From the NCBI RefSeq assembly GCF_001639065.2, contig NZ_LQXO02000022.1, positions 62,001 through 126,000 on the forward strand: DNA of 64,000 nt, read 5' to 3'. This DNA comes from Vibrio barjaei. GTDB lineage: Bacteria; Pseudomonadota; Gammaproteobacteria; Enterobacterales; Vibrionaceae. The translations under genes were made by a program, and so were the position numbers. Under the pieces are notes generated by a model that saw nothing but the letters and a program-made list of their open reading frames with translations, was not told the DNA's origin and searched no databases. This document shows positions 1-8,990 of this stretch, in pieces; position 1 is the first letter of the stretch; each line of letters starts with the position of its first letter.

Positions 1-2
1 AA

Positions 3-1967
3 GTTGATAAGCTTCGAGGGACCCGTGATCAGCTTTTTAACTTAGTGATGGCAGTAAAGTCAGAGCAGCTCTTAAAAGATGCCAATATTGTGGCGAAACG
101 TTCGCTAATAGGTTCATTTATCGCGTTGCTAATCGCATTGCCTTGTATCTACTATCTTTCTCAGTGGCTCGCTCGGCCAATTCGCCAGGCCACTCAGAAA
201 GCACGAGCTATACAACATTTTAACTTTGACGATGATAATCAGGAGCATTCTCGAGTCACTGAAATCAAAGCTATGTCGGATTCATTGACGGTGATGCAGT
301 CGACGATAAAGCGTTTTCTATCATTGACTAACTCAATGGCAAAAGAGAATGATCTGGAACGAATACTTGAGTTAGTTTGTGTCGAAACCGCAGATGCAAC
401 GAGCGCGAACAGCACGTATTTGTACTTATTGAGTAAAGATGAGAAGTATCTCGACCCTAAGTTTATTAAGCTCAGAACCAAAGGCGTCATTGATGTTACA
501 ACACAGCAGCGGCTTCCTCTTGATGAACCTAGGTTGGCTGAAGATGTTGAGGTGTTTTTTAATCAGAAACAGCCTATTTACTCTAAGTACTACGAGGCCA
601 GACCTTTTGTCATTAAGGAAAATGAAACCGACAACTTGTTATTTATCCCCTTGATGGACCGTAGCAAAAAAGTAATTGGTGGTTTGGGCTTAGGATTTGA
701 TGAAGAACATGAGTCTCAAGTATTAATGGACAATAAAGAGTATCTAGAGACTTTGGCAGCGTATGCCTCTGTTACCATTGAAACTCAAACCATGTTGGCT
801 GATCAAAGAGCGCTATTGGACTCTTTTATTCAAGTGATGGCAGGAGCTATTGATACCAAATCGCCTTATACCGGTAACCATTGCCAGCGTGTTCCTGTGT
901 TGACTGAAATGCTGACTCAAGCCGCTCAGGACTCCACTCAAGGCGCTTTCGCTGATTTTTCAATGAACAAAGAGCAGTGGGAAGAGCTGCATATTGCTTC
1001 TTGGCTACATGACTGCGGGAAAGTGACCACACCAGAGCATATTATCGATAAGTCCACCAAACTGGAGACCATCTACAATCGAATTCATGAAGTCAGGACT
1101 CGCTTTGAGGTACTAAAGCGCGACGCGGAACTTAACATTTATCGAGCTAAATCTAGTGGTCAGTTAGATAAACAGGACCTGGAAGCGATTCGCTTGGCTC
1201 AGGAAGAGTTAGATAAGGAATTTGCACTGATTGCCGAAATCAATCTGGGCTCTGAGTTTTTAGATGACGACAAAGTGACACGTTTAGAAACCATTGCTCA
1301 AAGAACATGGCAGAGCACGATTGACCCGAGATTAGGCCTTTCATGGGAGGAGCTCGCTCGTTACTCGGACAATTCGTTTGTTGAAGGTCAACGTGTTCCC
1401 TTGTTGGCAGATAATGAATCGCACTTGGTTGCATGGGAAAAAGAGCCTCTGCGGGAAGAACGTTTTGTTTTAAAGGCTGGTGAGCATCAAAATAACCAAG
1501 GTGAGATGTACAACTTATCGATTCGCAAAGGCACGTTGAACCCAGAAGAGCGCTACATCATAAACAGCCATATGATAGAGACACTCCGAATGCTAGAGAG
1601 CTTGCCATTCCCAAGACATATGAAAAACGTGCCCCTTTTAGCAGGCAGTCATCATGAGAAAGTTGACGGGACCGGGTATCCATTGGGTTTGAAGGTCAGC
1701 GAACTTCCGCTTCCTGCTCGAGCCATGGCGATCGCTGATGTTTTCGAGGCACTAACAAGCTGTGACCGACCATACAAGAAGGCCAAGATGCTTTCTGAAG
1801 CCATTAAGATCATGAGTTTTATGGTAAAGGACGGACATCTAGACCCAGCTTTGTTCAAACTGTTTTTAACGTCAGGCGTCTATCGTGATTATGCGCAGGC
1901 GCATATTGATGACAAGCAAATTGATGATGTGGATATTTCTCAGTATGTGGACCAGTTAAGCTACTAA
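3..1967 (+). CDS. HD-GYP sensor phosphodiesterase, 5' end outside window
   Basis: The frame is open to the left edge, so the N-terminal sensor part lies outside; a GTG at 45 is not a credible start because the residues before it align with the interior of the full-length paralogue that follows. Counting from 45, I see a membrane segment (about 20-42), a HAMP-like linker, a GAF-like region (about 95-245) and an HD-GYP domain with HD at 322-323 (HDCGK) and HHE..DGTGYP at 536-546. HD-GYP proteins hydrolyse cyclic dinucleotides, usually c-di-GMP; some Vibrio members act on 3'3'-cGAMP, so the substrate is open. HD and HHE lie 214 residues apart, against about 55 in characterised members, because about 150 extra residues sit between them. 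Confidence 0.9.
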   Translation, partial: VDKLRGTRDQLFNLVMAVKSEQLLKDANIVAKRSLIGSFIALLIALPCIYYLSQWLARPIRQATQKARAIQHFNFDDDNQEHSRVTEIKAMSDSLTVMQSTIKRFLSLTNSMAKENDLERILELVCVETADATSANSTYLYLLSKDEKYLDPKFIKLRTKGVIDVTTQQRLPLDEPRLAEDVEVFFNQKQPIYSKYYEARPFVIKENETDNLLFIPLMDRSKKVIGGLGLGFDEEHESQVLMDNKEYLETLAAYASVTIETQTMLADQRALLDSFIQVMAGAIDTKSPYTGNHCQRVPVLTEMLTQAAQDSTQGAFADFSMNKEQWEELHIASWLHDCGKVTTPEHIIDKSTKLETIYNRIHEVRTRFEVLKRDAELNIYRAKSSGQLDKQDLEAIRLAQEELDKEFALIAEINLGSEFLDDDKVTRLETIAQRTWQSTIDPRLGLSWEELARYSDNSFVEGQRVPLLADNESHLVAWEKEPLREERFVLKAGEHQNNQGEMYNLSIRKGTLNPEERYIINSHMIETLRMLESLPFPRHMKNVPLLAGSHHEKVDGTGYPLGLKVSELPLPARAMAIADVFEALTSCDRPYKKAKMLSEAIKIMSFMVKDGHLDPALFKLFLTSGVYRDYAQAHIDDKQIDDVDISQYVDQLSY

Positions 1968-2022
1968 AATCTGTGGCGTAACCTATTATTAATTATCATT
2001 TAATTAGTTTTAGGTACGTGAA

Positions 2023-4917
2023 ATGGATTTCAAGAAGACGGGCAAAAGTTGGTTCCGTTACCCGCTGCACATACACATTTCGAGTTTGTTTATCATCATT
2101 GTGATGTTGGTGTGTGGTGTGCAGTTATGGCTTACGTATTCAAGCTTAAATAAAGTACTGGTTGACGCCAATGACCATCTATTTGATCGAATATCTGGTG
2201 AAGCGAGAGCCAATTTGCTTCACCATTATAGTCCTGCATTTTCAACCGTTACAGCGTTTTCCAAAGGGCAGTTGAGTCGTTTGTCGACACATGAAGAACG
2301 TCTGAGCTACGTCCCCGAAATCAGTTATTTATTATCCGCTAGCCCTTCTATTTTTTCCTATACGTTAACACTACCTAATGGTGACCATTTCAGTGTTTAT
2401 CGAGTATTTGACCGTAAGATCCAAAAAGGCTTAGAGGTTTCTCCTGAAGCACGTTACGTGGTGTTTAGTTACTATGCTGAACAGCAACTTTTACACAGAT
2501 ACGAATACAATGAAGCACACGATTTAGTTAATTTCACCTCTCAGGAAAAATACCAAGTCGACTTAAGAGATCGAGAGTGGTTTGAAATAGCCAATCGCGA
2601 ATCTGTAGCCATGTCGGCCCCCTACTATTTTCAAAAACTGGGGAAGATTGGTATCACGGTATCAAGACGCTCCGAGAGTGGTGTGGTGGTGGCCGCTGAT
2701 ATCACTTTGGATCAAATTTCTGAGGTGTTGGCTGAGACCATTAGCCGTAAGTCTTCATTTAGGGTGCTCTATGATGAAAGTGGGCGCTTGTATGCCTACA
2801 GCAACCCGAAACAAGTAATCATTCAAGAAGACGCCTTGGATAGTGCCACCATTCTTATTGAAGATATTGATAACCCGGTTGTTCACGAAGCCGTGCTGTT
2901 ATTTGGCAATACGGTAGATACCGTACATGAGTTTTATGTCGACGGTGAAAAATGGATAGGTAAAGTCACCAAGTCGGTCAACAACTCAGGTCACGACTTG
3001 TATTTGATGATGGTGGTGAAATCCACAGAGTTGTTGGATAAGTCTCAAGTTATCGCCAAGCGATCGATTCTGACCTCACTGCTCGTCTTATTGATTGCTC
3101 TCCCTTTTGTGTATATTGCAGCACAGCGCGTTTCTGCACCGATTCGAAGGGCAACACTACGGGCACAGAAAATTGAGAGTTTTGACTTTTCTAAAAAGAC
3201 ACCGCAAAAGTCACATATCAAAGAGATTCATGACTTATCTCAAGCCCTGTTTGGTATGCAGCAGACGTTGTCTAGGTTCTTGCTATTGACCAATGCTATT
3301 GCAAGGCAAGACGAGTTGAAACCTTTGTTGGGTTTGGTGGCCAACGGAGCACTAGATGCGACCAGTGCGAAGCGTGCTTTGTTGTATCTAAGTGATGATG
3401 ACAACGTGTTGATTCCGCACAGTGTGGTTTCAAAAACGGATGATAAGTTTGATCTCTCTCAACTGTCACCACTTGATGCAAAGAATCCAGATGTAGCGTA
3501 TTTATTCGAATCTTTAAATGGCGTTCGACCAAAAGCGTTAGCGGTCGAACATCAGGACATCAAGCGTGCTATTCCGCAAATAGGAACTCAGGACGTATTC
3601 TTGTTTCTACCATTGTTAGATAGAGGTGGTCAGGTGTTAGGTGGCTTCGGTTTGATTATAGAGAGCGAACAGCTTGATACGTTGTCGACCACACGTTTGC
3701 CATTTATTGAATCATTAAGTGAATATGCTTCTGTTGCCATTGAGTCTCAGCAAATTCTTGCTAATCAAAAAGCGTTGCTTAACTCGTTTATTGAGGTGAT
3801 GGCGGGAGCCATTGATACTAAATCTCCATACACGGGCAATCACTGTCAACGTGTTCCAGTACTAACAGAAATGTTGACCAAAGCCGCCGAGCAGTCTGAA
3901 GCTGAGCCATTTAAAGACTTTAAGCTGTCATCTGAAGAGTGGCAAGAGTTACAACTTGCAGCTTGGCTACATGACTGTGGCAAGGTGACGACGCCAGAAC
4001 ATGTGGTTGATAAAGCAGTGAAGCTAGAGACAATCTATAACCGCATTCACGAAATAAGAACACGATTCGAGGTGCTTAAACGTGATGCACATATCTTGAT
4101 ATTACAGCGGGCCCTAGGTGAACCATTATCGTTTGAATTACAACAAGAGCTTGACGCTAAATGGAAGCGTATTGATGACGATTTTGCCTTTATTGCCGCT
4201 ACGAATGTAGGCGGTGAGTTTATGACGGATGATGCGGTGACACGTCTTCATTCTATAGCTCAGAGGCAATGGACTAAAACTATTGATGAAGGCCAAGGCT
4301 TGTCGTGGGAAGAGCGTCGACGTTATGAGCAAGCTGAAACAAAACTTGGTGAAAGTGAATCGGTATTGGCCGATCAACCTTATCACGCCATTCCATGGGC
4401 AGTTGAAGCAGAGCCTTCGACTCGATTTACGCTTAAAAAACCGATGTATCAGAATAACTTGGGAGAGCTGTATAACTTATCCATTCGCAAAGGCACGTTA
4501 AACGATGAGGAGCGTTATGTGATTAACAATCATATCGTTGAAACCATTAAAATGTTGGAGAGCCTGCCGTTCCCGAAAGGAATGCGCAATGTTCCTGCTA
4601 TAGCTGGCGGTCATCATGAAAAAGTGGATGGAACTGGATACCCTATGGGGCTCAAAGCCGATGCAATGCCTCTTACTGCCAGAGTGATGGCGTTAGCCGA
4701 TGTCTTTGAAGCGTTGACCAGTGCGGATAGACCTTATAAAGAACCCAAGACGTTATCAGAGTCGATTAAGATCATGTCTTTCATGGTCAAAGACCAACAC
4801 CTGGATGCAGAGTTATTTAAGCTATTCTTGACGTCTGGGGTTTATCAAACATTTGCCATGGAGTTCTTAAACCCTGAACAGATTGATGAAGTAGATATAG
4901 AACAGTATTTATCCTGA
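2023..4917 (+). CDS. Membrane HD-GYP phosphodiesterase with periplasmic sensor
   Basis: A complete 964-residue paralogue of the preceding gene, 55 bases downstream in the same direction. Order: TM1 (about 21-42), a large periplasmic region of Cache type (about 45-330), TM2 (about 348-368), HAMP-like linker, GAF-like domain (about 420-580), and HD-GYP with HD at 650-651 and HHE..DGTGYP from 864. The spacing between these motifs is again 214 residues, so both genes share the unusual insertion and arose by duplication. The protein should degrade a cyclic dinucleotide in response to a periplasmic ligand. The first half of the shared region diverges far more than the catalytic half. Ligand and nucleotide preference cannot be read from the sequence. 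Confidence 0.92.
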   Translation: MDFKKTGKSWFRYPLHIHISSLFIIIVMLVCGVQLWLTYSSLNKVLVDANDHLFDRISGEARANLLHHYSPAFSTVTAFSKGQLSRLSTHEERLSYVPEISYLLSASPSIFSYTLTLPNGDHFSVYRVFDRKIQKGLEVSPEARYVVFSYYAEQQLLHRYEYNEAHDLVNFTSQEKYQVDLRDREWFEIANRESVAMSAPYYFQKLGKIGITVSRRSESGVVVAADITLDQISEVLAETISRKSSFRVLYDESGRLYAYSNPKQVIIQEDALDSATILIEDIDNPVVHEAVLLFGNTVDTVHEFYVDGEKWIGKVTKSVNNSGHDLYLMMVVKSTELLDKSQVIAKRSILTSLLVLLIALPFVYIAAQRVSAPIRRATLRAQKIESFDFSKKTPQKSHIKEIHDLSQALFGMQQTLSRFLLLTNAIARQDELKPLLGLVANGALDATSAKRALLYLSDDDNVLIPHSVVSKTDDKFDLSQLSPLDAKNPDVAYLFESLNGVRPKALAVEHQDIKRAIPQIGTQDVFLFLPLLDRGGQVLGGFGLIIESEQLDTLSTTRLPFIESLSEYASVAIESQQILANQKALLNSFIEVMAGAIDTKSPYTGNHCQRVPVLTEMLTKAAEQSEAEPFKDFKLSSEEWQELQLAAWLHDCGKVTTPEHVVDKAVKLETIYNRIHEIRTRFEVLKRDAHILILQRALGEPLSFELQQELDAKWKRIDDDFAFIAATNVGGEFMTDDAVTRLHSIAQRQWTKTIDEGQGLSWEERRRYEQAETKLGESESVLADQPYHAIPWAVEAEPSTRFTLKKPMYQNNLGELYNLSIRKGTLNDEERYVINNHIVETIKMLESLPFPKGMRNVPAIAGGHHEKVDGTGYPMGLKADAMPLTARVMALADVFEALTSADRPYKEPKTLSESIKIMSFMVKDQHLDAELFKLFLTSGVYQTFAMEFLNPEQIDEVDIEQYLS

Positions 4918-4920
4918 AGT

Positions 4921-4960
4921 AATAACAAGGGCAGAGAGTGAATTAGCTGCCCTTGTTATT
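4921..4960. terminator. Bidirectional terminator between HD-GYP and GGDEF genes
   Basis: A perfect 14-base stem (4921-4934 with 4947-4960) around a 12-base loop. It begins 3 bases after the HD-GYP stop and lies 31 bases beyond the GGDEF stop on the other strand. The A/T-rich outer stem gives U-rich 3' ends in both directions. Confidence 0.75.
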
Positions 4961-4991
4961 CTAATTTACGACTATGGTTTTTCCTGAGTTG

Positions 4992-6014
4992 TTAAAAAGG
5001 CATAACTCGGTTGCGGCCTGCTCGTTTGGCATCATAGAGCATCTTATCTGCACGATCGACCAGTGAGGTGTAGGTATCACCCGCTGTAAATTCAGCGACA
5101 CCAAAGGAAGCGGTAATATTGCCGACCTTTGAACCATTTTTTCGATCTTTAATCGTCATTTTTTCAATGGCTAGGCGCAGTGCATCCGCCATTTGTCTTG
5201 CCACTCTTAAGGACTTATTAGGAATGATCAATGCAAATTCCTCTCCGCCAAAACGGTAGGCAGTTATCCCACCTCGACAAGCTTGTTTTAGACGTTGTGA
5301 AATGCCTTTTAAGATCGTATCACCAAAGAGGTGCCCGAATTCGTCATTGAATTTTTTAAAGTGGTCAATATCCAAAAAGATGAGGCTCATTGGCTGCTTA
5401 GCATCGCAGAACATGTTGAGATCGGCGTCAAACGCTCCGCGGTTATACAATGACGTCAAACTATCGAATAACGCATTGCATTGAACCTTAGCCAACTGTG
5501 ATTTTAGGCGTGCTATCTCATCACTAGCGTTTTTTAATTGATTATGAATAAAGTCGGTTGAATGGCGAATGTCGTTTGCTTCGTCAACCAACTGTTGAAT
5601 CAAAGGCATTACCTCATCAAGTGTCGGATCGCGCTGTGATTCTATTTGCGTGCTTAATCCGTCAAAACTCTGCTCAAGCACTTTGGAGAACTGTGATGTA
5701 TCGGCGATGGCGTCCGTCATTGAACTCGAGACTTCAGTAACGAGGGCTTCCATATTGTGCTTGAGATCTTGCAAATTGACTTCGGCTTTGCCGGCAATAT
5801 GGTCGCGATAAAGTAGATTGGTGTTTGCTGGCGGTAAAATGTCGAAATCTTTGAGAATAGCGTCAACTTCAGCGTTCAGTTCTGGAATGGTCTGATCGAC
5901 GTAAGTATACCAAAGTGCATAATTGGCAGGCGTCGCGGGAACGTGGTGTTTTACCATCAATGGTACTGCTTTTTTTAAATTAGCCGCCGATTTCTGAAAA
6001 TCGTTCTTTTTCAT
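4992..6014 (-). CDS. GGDEF diguanylate cyclase
   Basis: A 340-residue protein with an N-terminal helical region without evident membrane segments (about 1-180) and a C-terminal GGDEF domain. The active-site GGEEF is at residues 256-260, preceded by Arg-Phe, and the C-terminal DKMLYDAK..GRNRV block is intact, so c-di-GMP synthesis from two GTP is expected. The inhibitory I-site is only half present: Arg is found nine residues before the motif, but the Asp expected three residues later is Ile. It converges on the HD-GYP pair and may oppose them. The start is the first ATG; its ribosome site is weak. Confidence 0.9.
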   Translation of the reverse strand: MKKNDFQKSAANLKKAVPLMVKHHVPATPANYALWYTYVDQTIPELNAEVDAILKDFDILPPANTNLLYRDHIAGKAEVNLQDLKHNMEALVTEVSSSMTDAIADTSQFSKVLEQSFDGLSTQIESQRDPTLDEVMPLIQQLVDEANDIRHSTDFIHNQLKNASDEIARLKSQLAKVQCNALFDSLTSLYNRGAFDADLNMFCDAKQPMSLIFLDIDHFKKFNDEFGHLFGDTILKGISQRLKQACRGGITAYRFGGEEFALIIPNKSLRVARQMADALRLAIEKMTIKDRKNGSKVGNITASFGVAEFTAGDTYTSLVDRADKMLYDAKRAGRNRVMPF

Positions 6015-6182
6015 GATCTAACTATTGTCCTTGGCTCATTCTGATTGGCGAGGCTTGCACTTAATTTGAAGTCAGACTCTTCTGGTCCGATTATTTTTAA
6101 TTATCCAACGAGTTCAGTAGTTTGTCACTTTAGAAAGTTCAGTTTTTGAAAACGGACTCAAATATTAACGTGATTTTGGTTC

Positions 6183-6228
6183 AATAATGGCGCTATTTAT
6201 AAAATGCATTAAAATTAACGCCATTATT
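6183..6228. repeat. 10-bp inverted repeat, nqrB 3' side / GGDEF 5' side
   Basis: Perfect arms AATAATGGCG (6183-6192) and CGCCATTATT (6219-6228) are separated by 26 A/T-rich bases. It lies just past the nqrB stop and about 170 bases upstream of the GGDEF start. It could be a weak terminator for nqrB or a regulator site for the cyclase; no U-tract follows. Confidence 0.5.
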
Positions 6229-6244
6229 TATTGGTTGTGTAAAT

Positions 6245-7495
6245 TTATAGCGCCGAAGTATTAATGCGTCTCTCTCGCCGTCTAACTACAGCCTCTTTCA
6301 CGAAGTGGTCGAATAGCGGTGCGAATAAATTAGCAAATAAAATGGCGAGCATAATACCTTCGGGATAGGCTGGGTTGAGTACTCTGATACCGATAGTCAT
6401 AACTCCGATCAGTAAACCATATGCCCATTTCCCTGTATCGGTAAAAGCAGCGGACACCGGGTCAGTTGCCATAAAGAAGGTACCAAAAGCGACACCACCA
6501 ATGACGAAATGCCAATAAACAGGCATCGAAAACATAGGGTTAGATTCCGATCCAATAATATTCAGTAAAGTGGCGGTTACTGTGAGGCCAATTAAGACTC
6601 CTAGCACGATTCGCCAAGAGGCAATTCCGATTGCTATCAAGAAAATACCCGCCAACATAATCAGTAACGTTGATACTTCTCCCATAGACCCAGGTAAATT
6701 GCCAAAGAACGCATCCCACCACGTCAGTGACTGTCCGGTCAGGGTACTATATAGGGCACTCTCTCCGCCTTCATACCATTGGCTTAGCGGTGTAGCACCC
6801 GAATAACCATCTGCGGCGACCCATACGGCCCCTCCAGACATTTGAGCAGGGTAGGCGAAGTAAAGAAATGCTCGTCCAGCGAGAGCTGGATTTAGAAAAT
6901 TGCGCCCTGTACCGCCGAAAACCTCCTTAGCGACCACAATACCAAAGGTTATCCCTAATGCTGCTTGCCAAAGCGGGATAGTTGGCGGGAGGATGAGAGC
7001 AAACAAGATGGAGCTAACAAAAAATCCTTCGTTGACTTCGTGCTTACGGACGATAGCAAACAGGACTTCCCAAAAGCCGCCCACAATAAATACGGTGAGG
7101 TAGACCGGTAAGAAGTAGCTGGCTCCAAACAACATTTTACTAGCCCAACCCACTTCAGTTAGGTCGTTGGCAGAGCTGAATGCCAAAGAAAGACGCCAGC
7201 TTTCGGCGATCATTTGATTGATCTCTTCTGGGGAATAGGTGACCGACAGCGCTGCGACAGTCTGGTTGCCAATATTAAACATTCCCCAGAACATAGCGGG
7301 GAATACAGCGATCCACACCATTATCATGATGCGTTTGAGGTCAATACTGTCCCGCAGATGTGTCTGTCCTCGAGTGACGTGCCCGGGCGTGTAAAACAAC
7401 GTGGCGACTGCCTCATAAAGTGGATAGAAAGTTTGGTATTTGCCTCCAGCTTCAAAGTGAGGAGCGAGTTTATCGAGGTTTTTTTTCAATGACAT
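6245..7495 (-). CDS. nqrB: Na+-translocating NADH:quinone reductase subunit B, solitary copy
   Basis: A 416-residue polytopic membrane protein, the usual NqrB length, colinear with Vibrio NqrB including the [19 protein letters not shown] segment, the [13 protein letters not shown] segment and the PAYPEG loop. The Thr that carries covalent FMN in NqrB is present in SGAT at residue 235. In Na+-NQR, NqrB forms much of the Na+/electron path and the quinone-side flavin site. The six nqr genes normally form one operon, but here no nqrA, C, D, E or F is seen: a GGDEF gene lies downstream and a divergent photolyase upstream. A strong AAGGAGGGCT-type ribosome site precedes the ATG. It is probably a second copy whose partners, if any, are encoded elsewhere. 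Confidence 0.93.
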   Translation of the reverse strand: MSLKKNLDKLAPHFEAGGKYQTFYPLYEAVATLFYTPGHVTRGQTHLRDSIDLKRIMIMVWIAVFPAMFWGMFNIGNQTVAALSVTYSPEEINQMIAESWRLSLAFSSANDLTEVGWASKMLFGASYFLPVYLTVFIVGGFWEVLFAIVRKHEVNEGFFVSSILFALILPPTIPLWQAALGITFGIVVAKEVFGGTGRNFLNPALAGRAFLYFAYPAQMSGGAVWVAADGYSGATPLSQWYEGGESALYSTLTGQSLTWWDAFFGNLPGSMGEVSTLLIMLAGIFLIAIGIASWRIVLGVLIGLTVTATLLNIIGSESNPMFSMPVYWHFVIGGVAFGTFFMATDPVSAAFTDTGKWAYGLLIGVMTIGIRVLNPAYPEGIMLAILFANLFAPLFDHFVKEAVVRRRERRINTSAL

Positions 7496-7638
7496 CCCAA
7501 AGCCCTCCTTGAGGTGTTGTTTATAGCGTCAACAAAGTTTCTACGTGATGGAATCACAGAATGACCAACTCTCTTCTAAGCTATCAAGGGTGTTGCTGCG
7601 TATCAGATGTCAGGGTAAAGACGACGTTGGGAAATGGT

Positions 7639-8979
7639 ATGTCAAAAAGAAGAGGAATTTATTGGTTCCACCATGATCTCCGGTTGCATGATAATAAGTT
7701 ATTGCAAAAGGCCAGTGAGCAGGTCGACAGACTGCATTGCGTTTACTTTGATGAGCTGAAAACCATGTATGACAGACGCTTTCTGCCAGTAGAGATAGAC
7801 GATTCAGCGAAGCGAGAGTTCAAGATGCAGGCGCTGGGTGAGCTGAACCAATCTCTGATGCAACTCGGGCAAGTACTACATCAAGTTTCAGTCACCAGCC
7901 TTGATGAGGCCGTGAGCCAGTTAGAACAGATGTTCGACTATTATTCGATTACTGACCTGTATGTAGCGAACAGTGCAAGCTGGTACATTGATTATGTGGT
8001 GACTAAAGCGCTCTTCAAGCGCACCGATATCGTCTTGCATCGTGATGATACCGAGTCCTTATTTCACCAAACGTTACTGCCTTTTGACTTAGAAGACTTG
8101 CCACACTCTTTCACTCGTTTTAAGAATAAAATGGAAAGCATTGTAGTGCCGTCCCCATCTCAAACCACGACCCAGCTCCCTCCTCCAATGAATAATCGAG
8201 ATGGCCTCCCTGCCAACTATGGGTGCGAACCTTCTTCTCTGAAGCTCCATGACAGCGTTCGTGGAGGTGAACTAGCTGGTTTGGGGCACGTGCGAGACTA
8301 CTTTGCTACTCAGGCAGCGCTTAGTTACAAATCCACACGCAACGAACTCGATAACTGGAGCAGCTCGACCAAATTTTCTCTCTGGTTAGCCAATGGTAAT
8401 GTGTCGCCCAGAGCAGTGGTGAATCAATTACACCGTTTCGAGCAAAAGCATAGGAGTAACGAGTCCACCTACTGGATTCTGTTTGAACTACTCTGGCGCG
8501 AGTACTTTCATTGGTACAGTCATAAACATGGCGCCAAGCTTTTTTCGTTTGGTGGGATACAAGACAAGCGCCCCCTAACCACTTTTTATGCTTCAAGATT
8601 ACGTCAGTGGGTCGAGGGTAACACGCCGTTTCCTATTGTGAATGCTTGTATGAACCAACTCCGTGAGACAGGCTACATGTCTAACCGAGGGAGGCAGTTG
8701 GTCGCGAGCTGTTTGGTGCACGAGCTGTCACTCGATTGGCGCTATGGTGCATGTTATTTCCAGCACATGCTTATTGATTATGATGTCGGGTCGAACTGGG
8801 GAAATTGGCAATATTTGGCGGGAGTAGGTGCTGACCCAAGAGGGAATAGAAAGTTTGATCTAGATAAACAGACCCAACTCTATGATCCTGAAAGTGTTTT
8901 CATCCGTAAGTGGAAAGGTGACCGGCCTAATTCTCGTTTGAACGCGGTGGATATGGCGGATTGGCCAATTCAGGACTGA
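7639..8979 (+). CDS. Cryptochrome DASH / photolyase family protein
   Basis: A 446-residue flavoprotein of the cryptochrome/photolyase family. The N-terminal Rossmann-like antenna domain begins YWFHHDLRLHDN. The C-terminal FAD domain contains the DASH-like run YDVGSNWGNWQYLAGVGADPRG followed by FD..KQ...YDP. An in-frame ATG at 7561 would add 26 residues unlike the family, including three consecutive Cys, so ATG 7639 (with GGGAA upstream) is preferred. DASH proteins bind FAD and usually MTHF and repair cyclobutane pyrimidine dimers, best in single-stranded DNA. It is first in a light-repair operon with the gene that starts 11 bases after its stop. Confidence 0.9.
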   Translation: MSKRRGIYWFHHDLRLHDNKLLQKASEQVDRLHCVYFDELKTMYDRRFLPVEIDDSAKREFKMQALGELNQSLMQLGQVLHQVSVTSLDEAVSQLEQMFDYYSITDLYVANSASWYIDYVVTKALFKRTDIVLHRDDTESLFHQTLLPFDLEDLPHSFTRFKNKMESIVVPSPSQTTTQLPPPMNNRDGLPANYGCEPSSLKLHDSVRGGELAGLGHVRDYFATQAALSYKSTRNELDNWSSSTKFSLWLANGNVSPRAVVNQLHRFEQKHRSNESTYWILFELLWREYFHWYSHKHGAKLFSFGGIQDKRPLTTFYASRLRQWVEGNTPFPIVNACMNQLRETGYMSNRGRQLVASCLVHELSLDWRYGACYFQHMLIDYDVGSNWGNWQYLAGVGADPRGNRKFDLDKQTQLYDPESVFIRKWKGDRPNSRLNAVDMADWPIQD

Positions 8980-8990
8980 TAGGAGTGAAA

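Noticed and set aside
45-50. GTG/ATG at 45-50 as the true start of the first gene
   Set aside because: The frame is open to the window edge and the preceding residues align with the interior of the full-length paralogue (the region before ...VKSTELLDKSQVIAKRS).
7545-7557. CRP site between nqrB and cry-DASH
   Set aside because: GTGA and TCAC are 5 bases apart; CRP needs 6.
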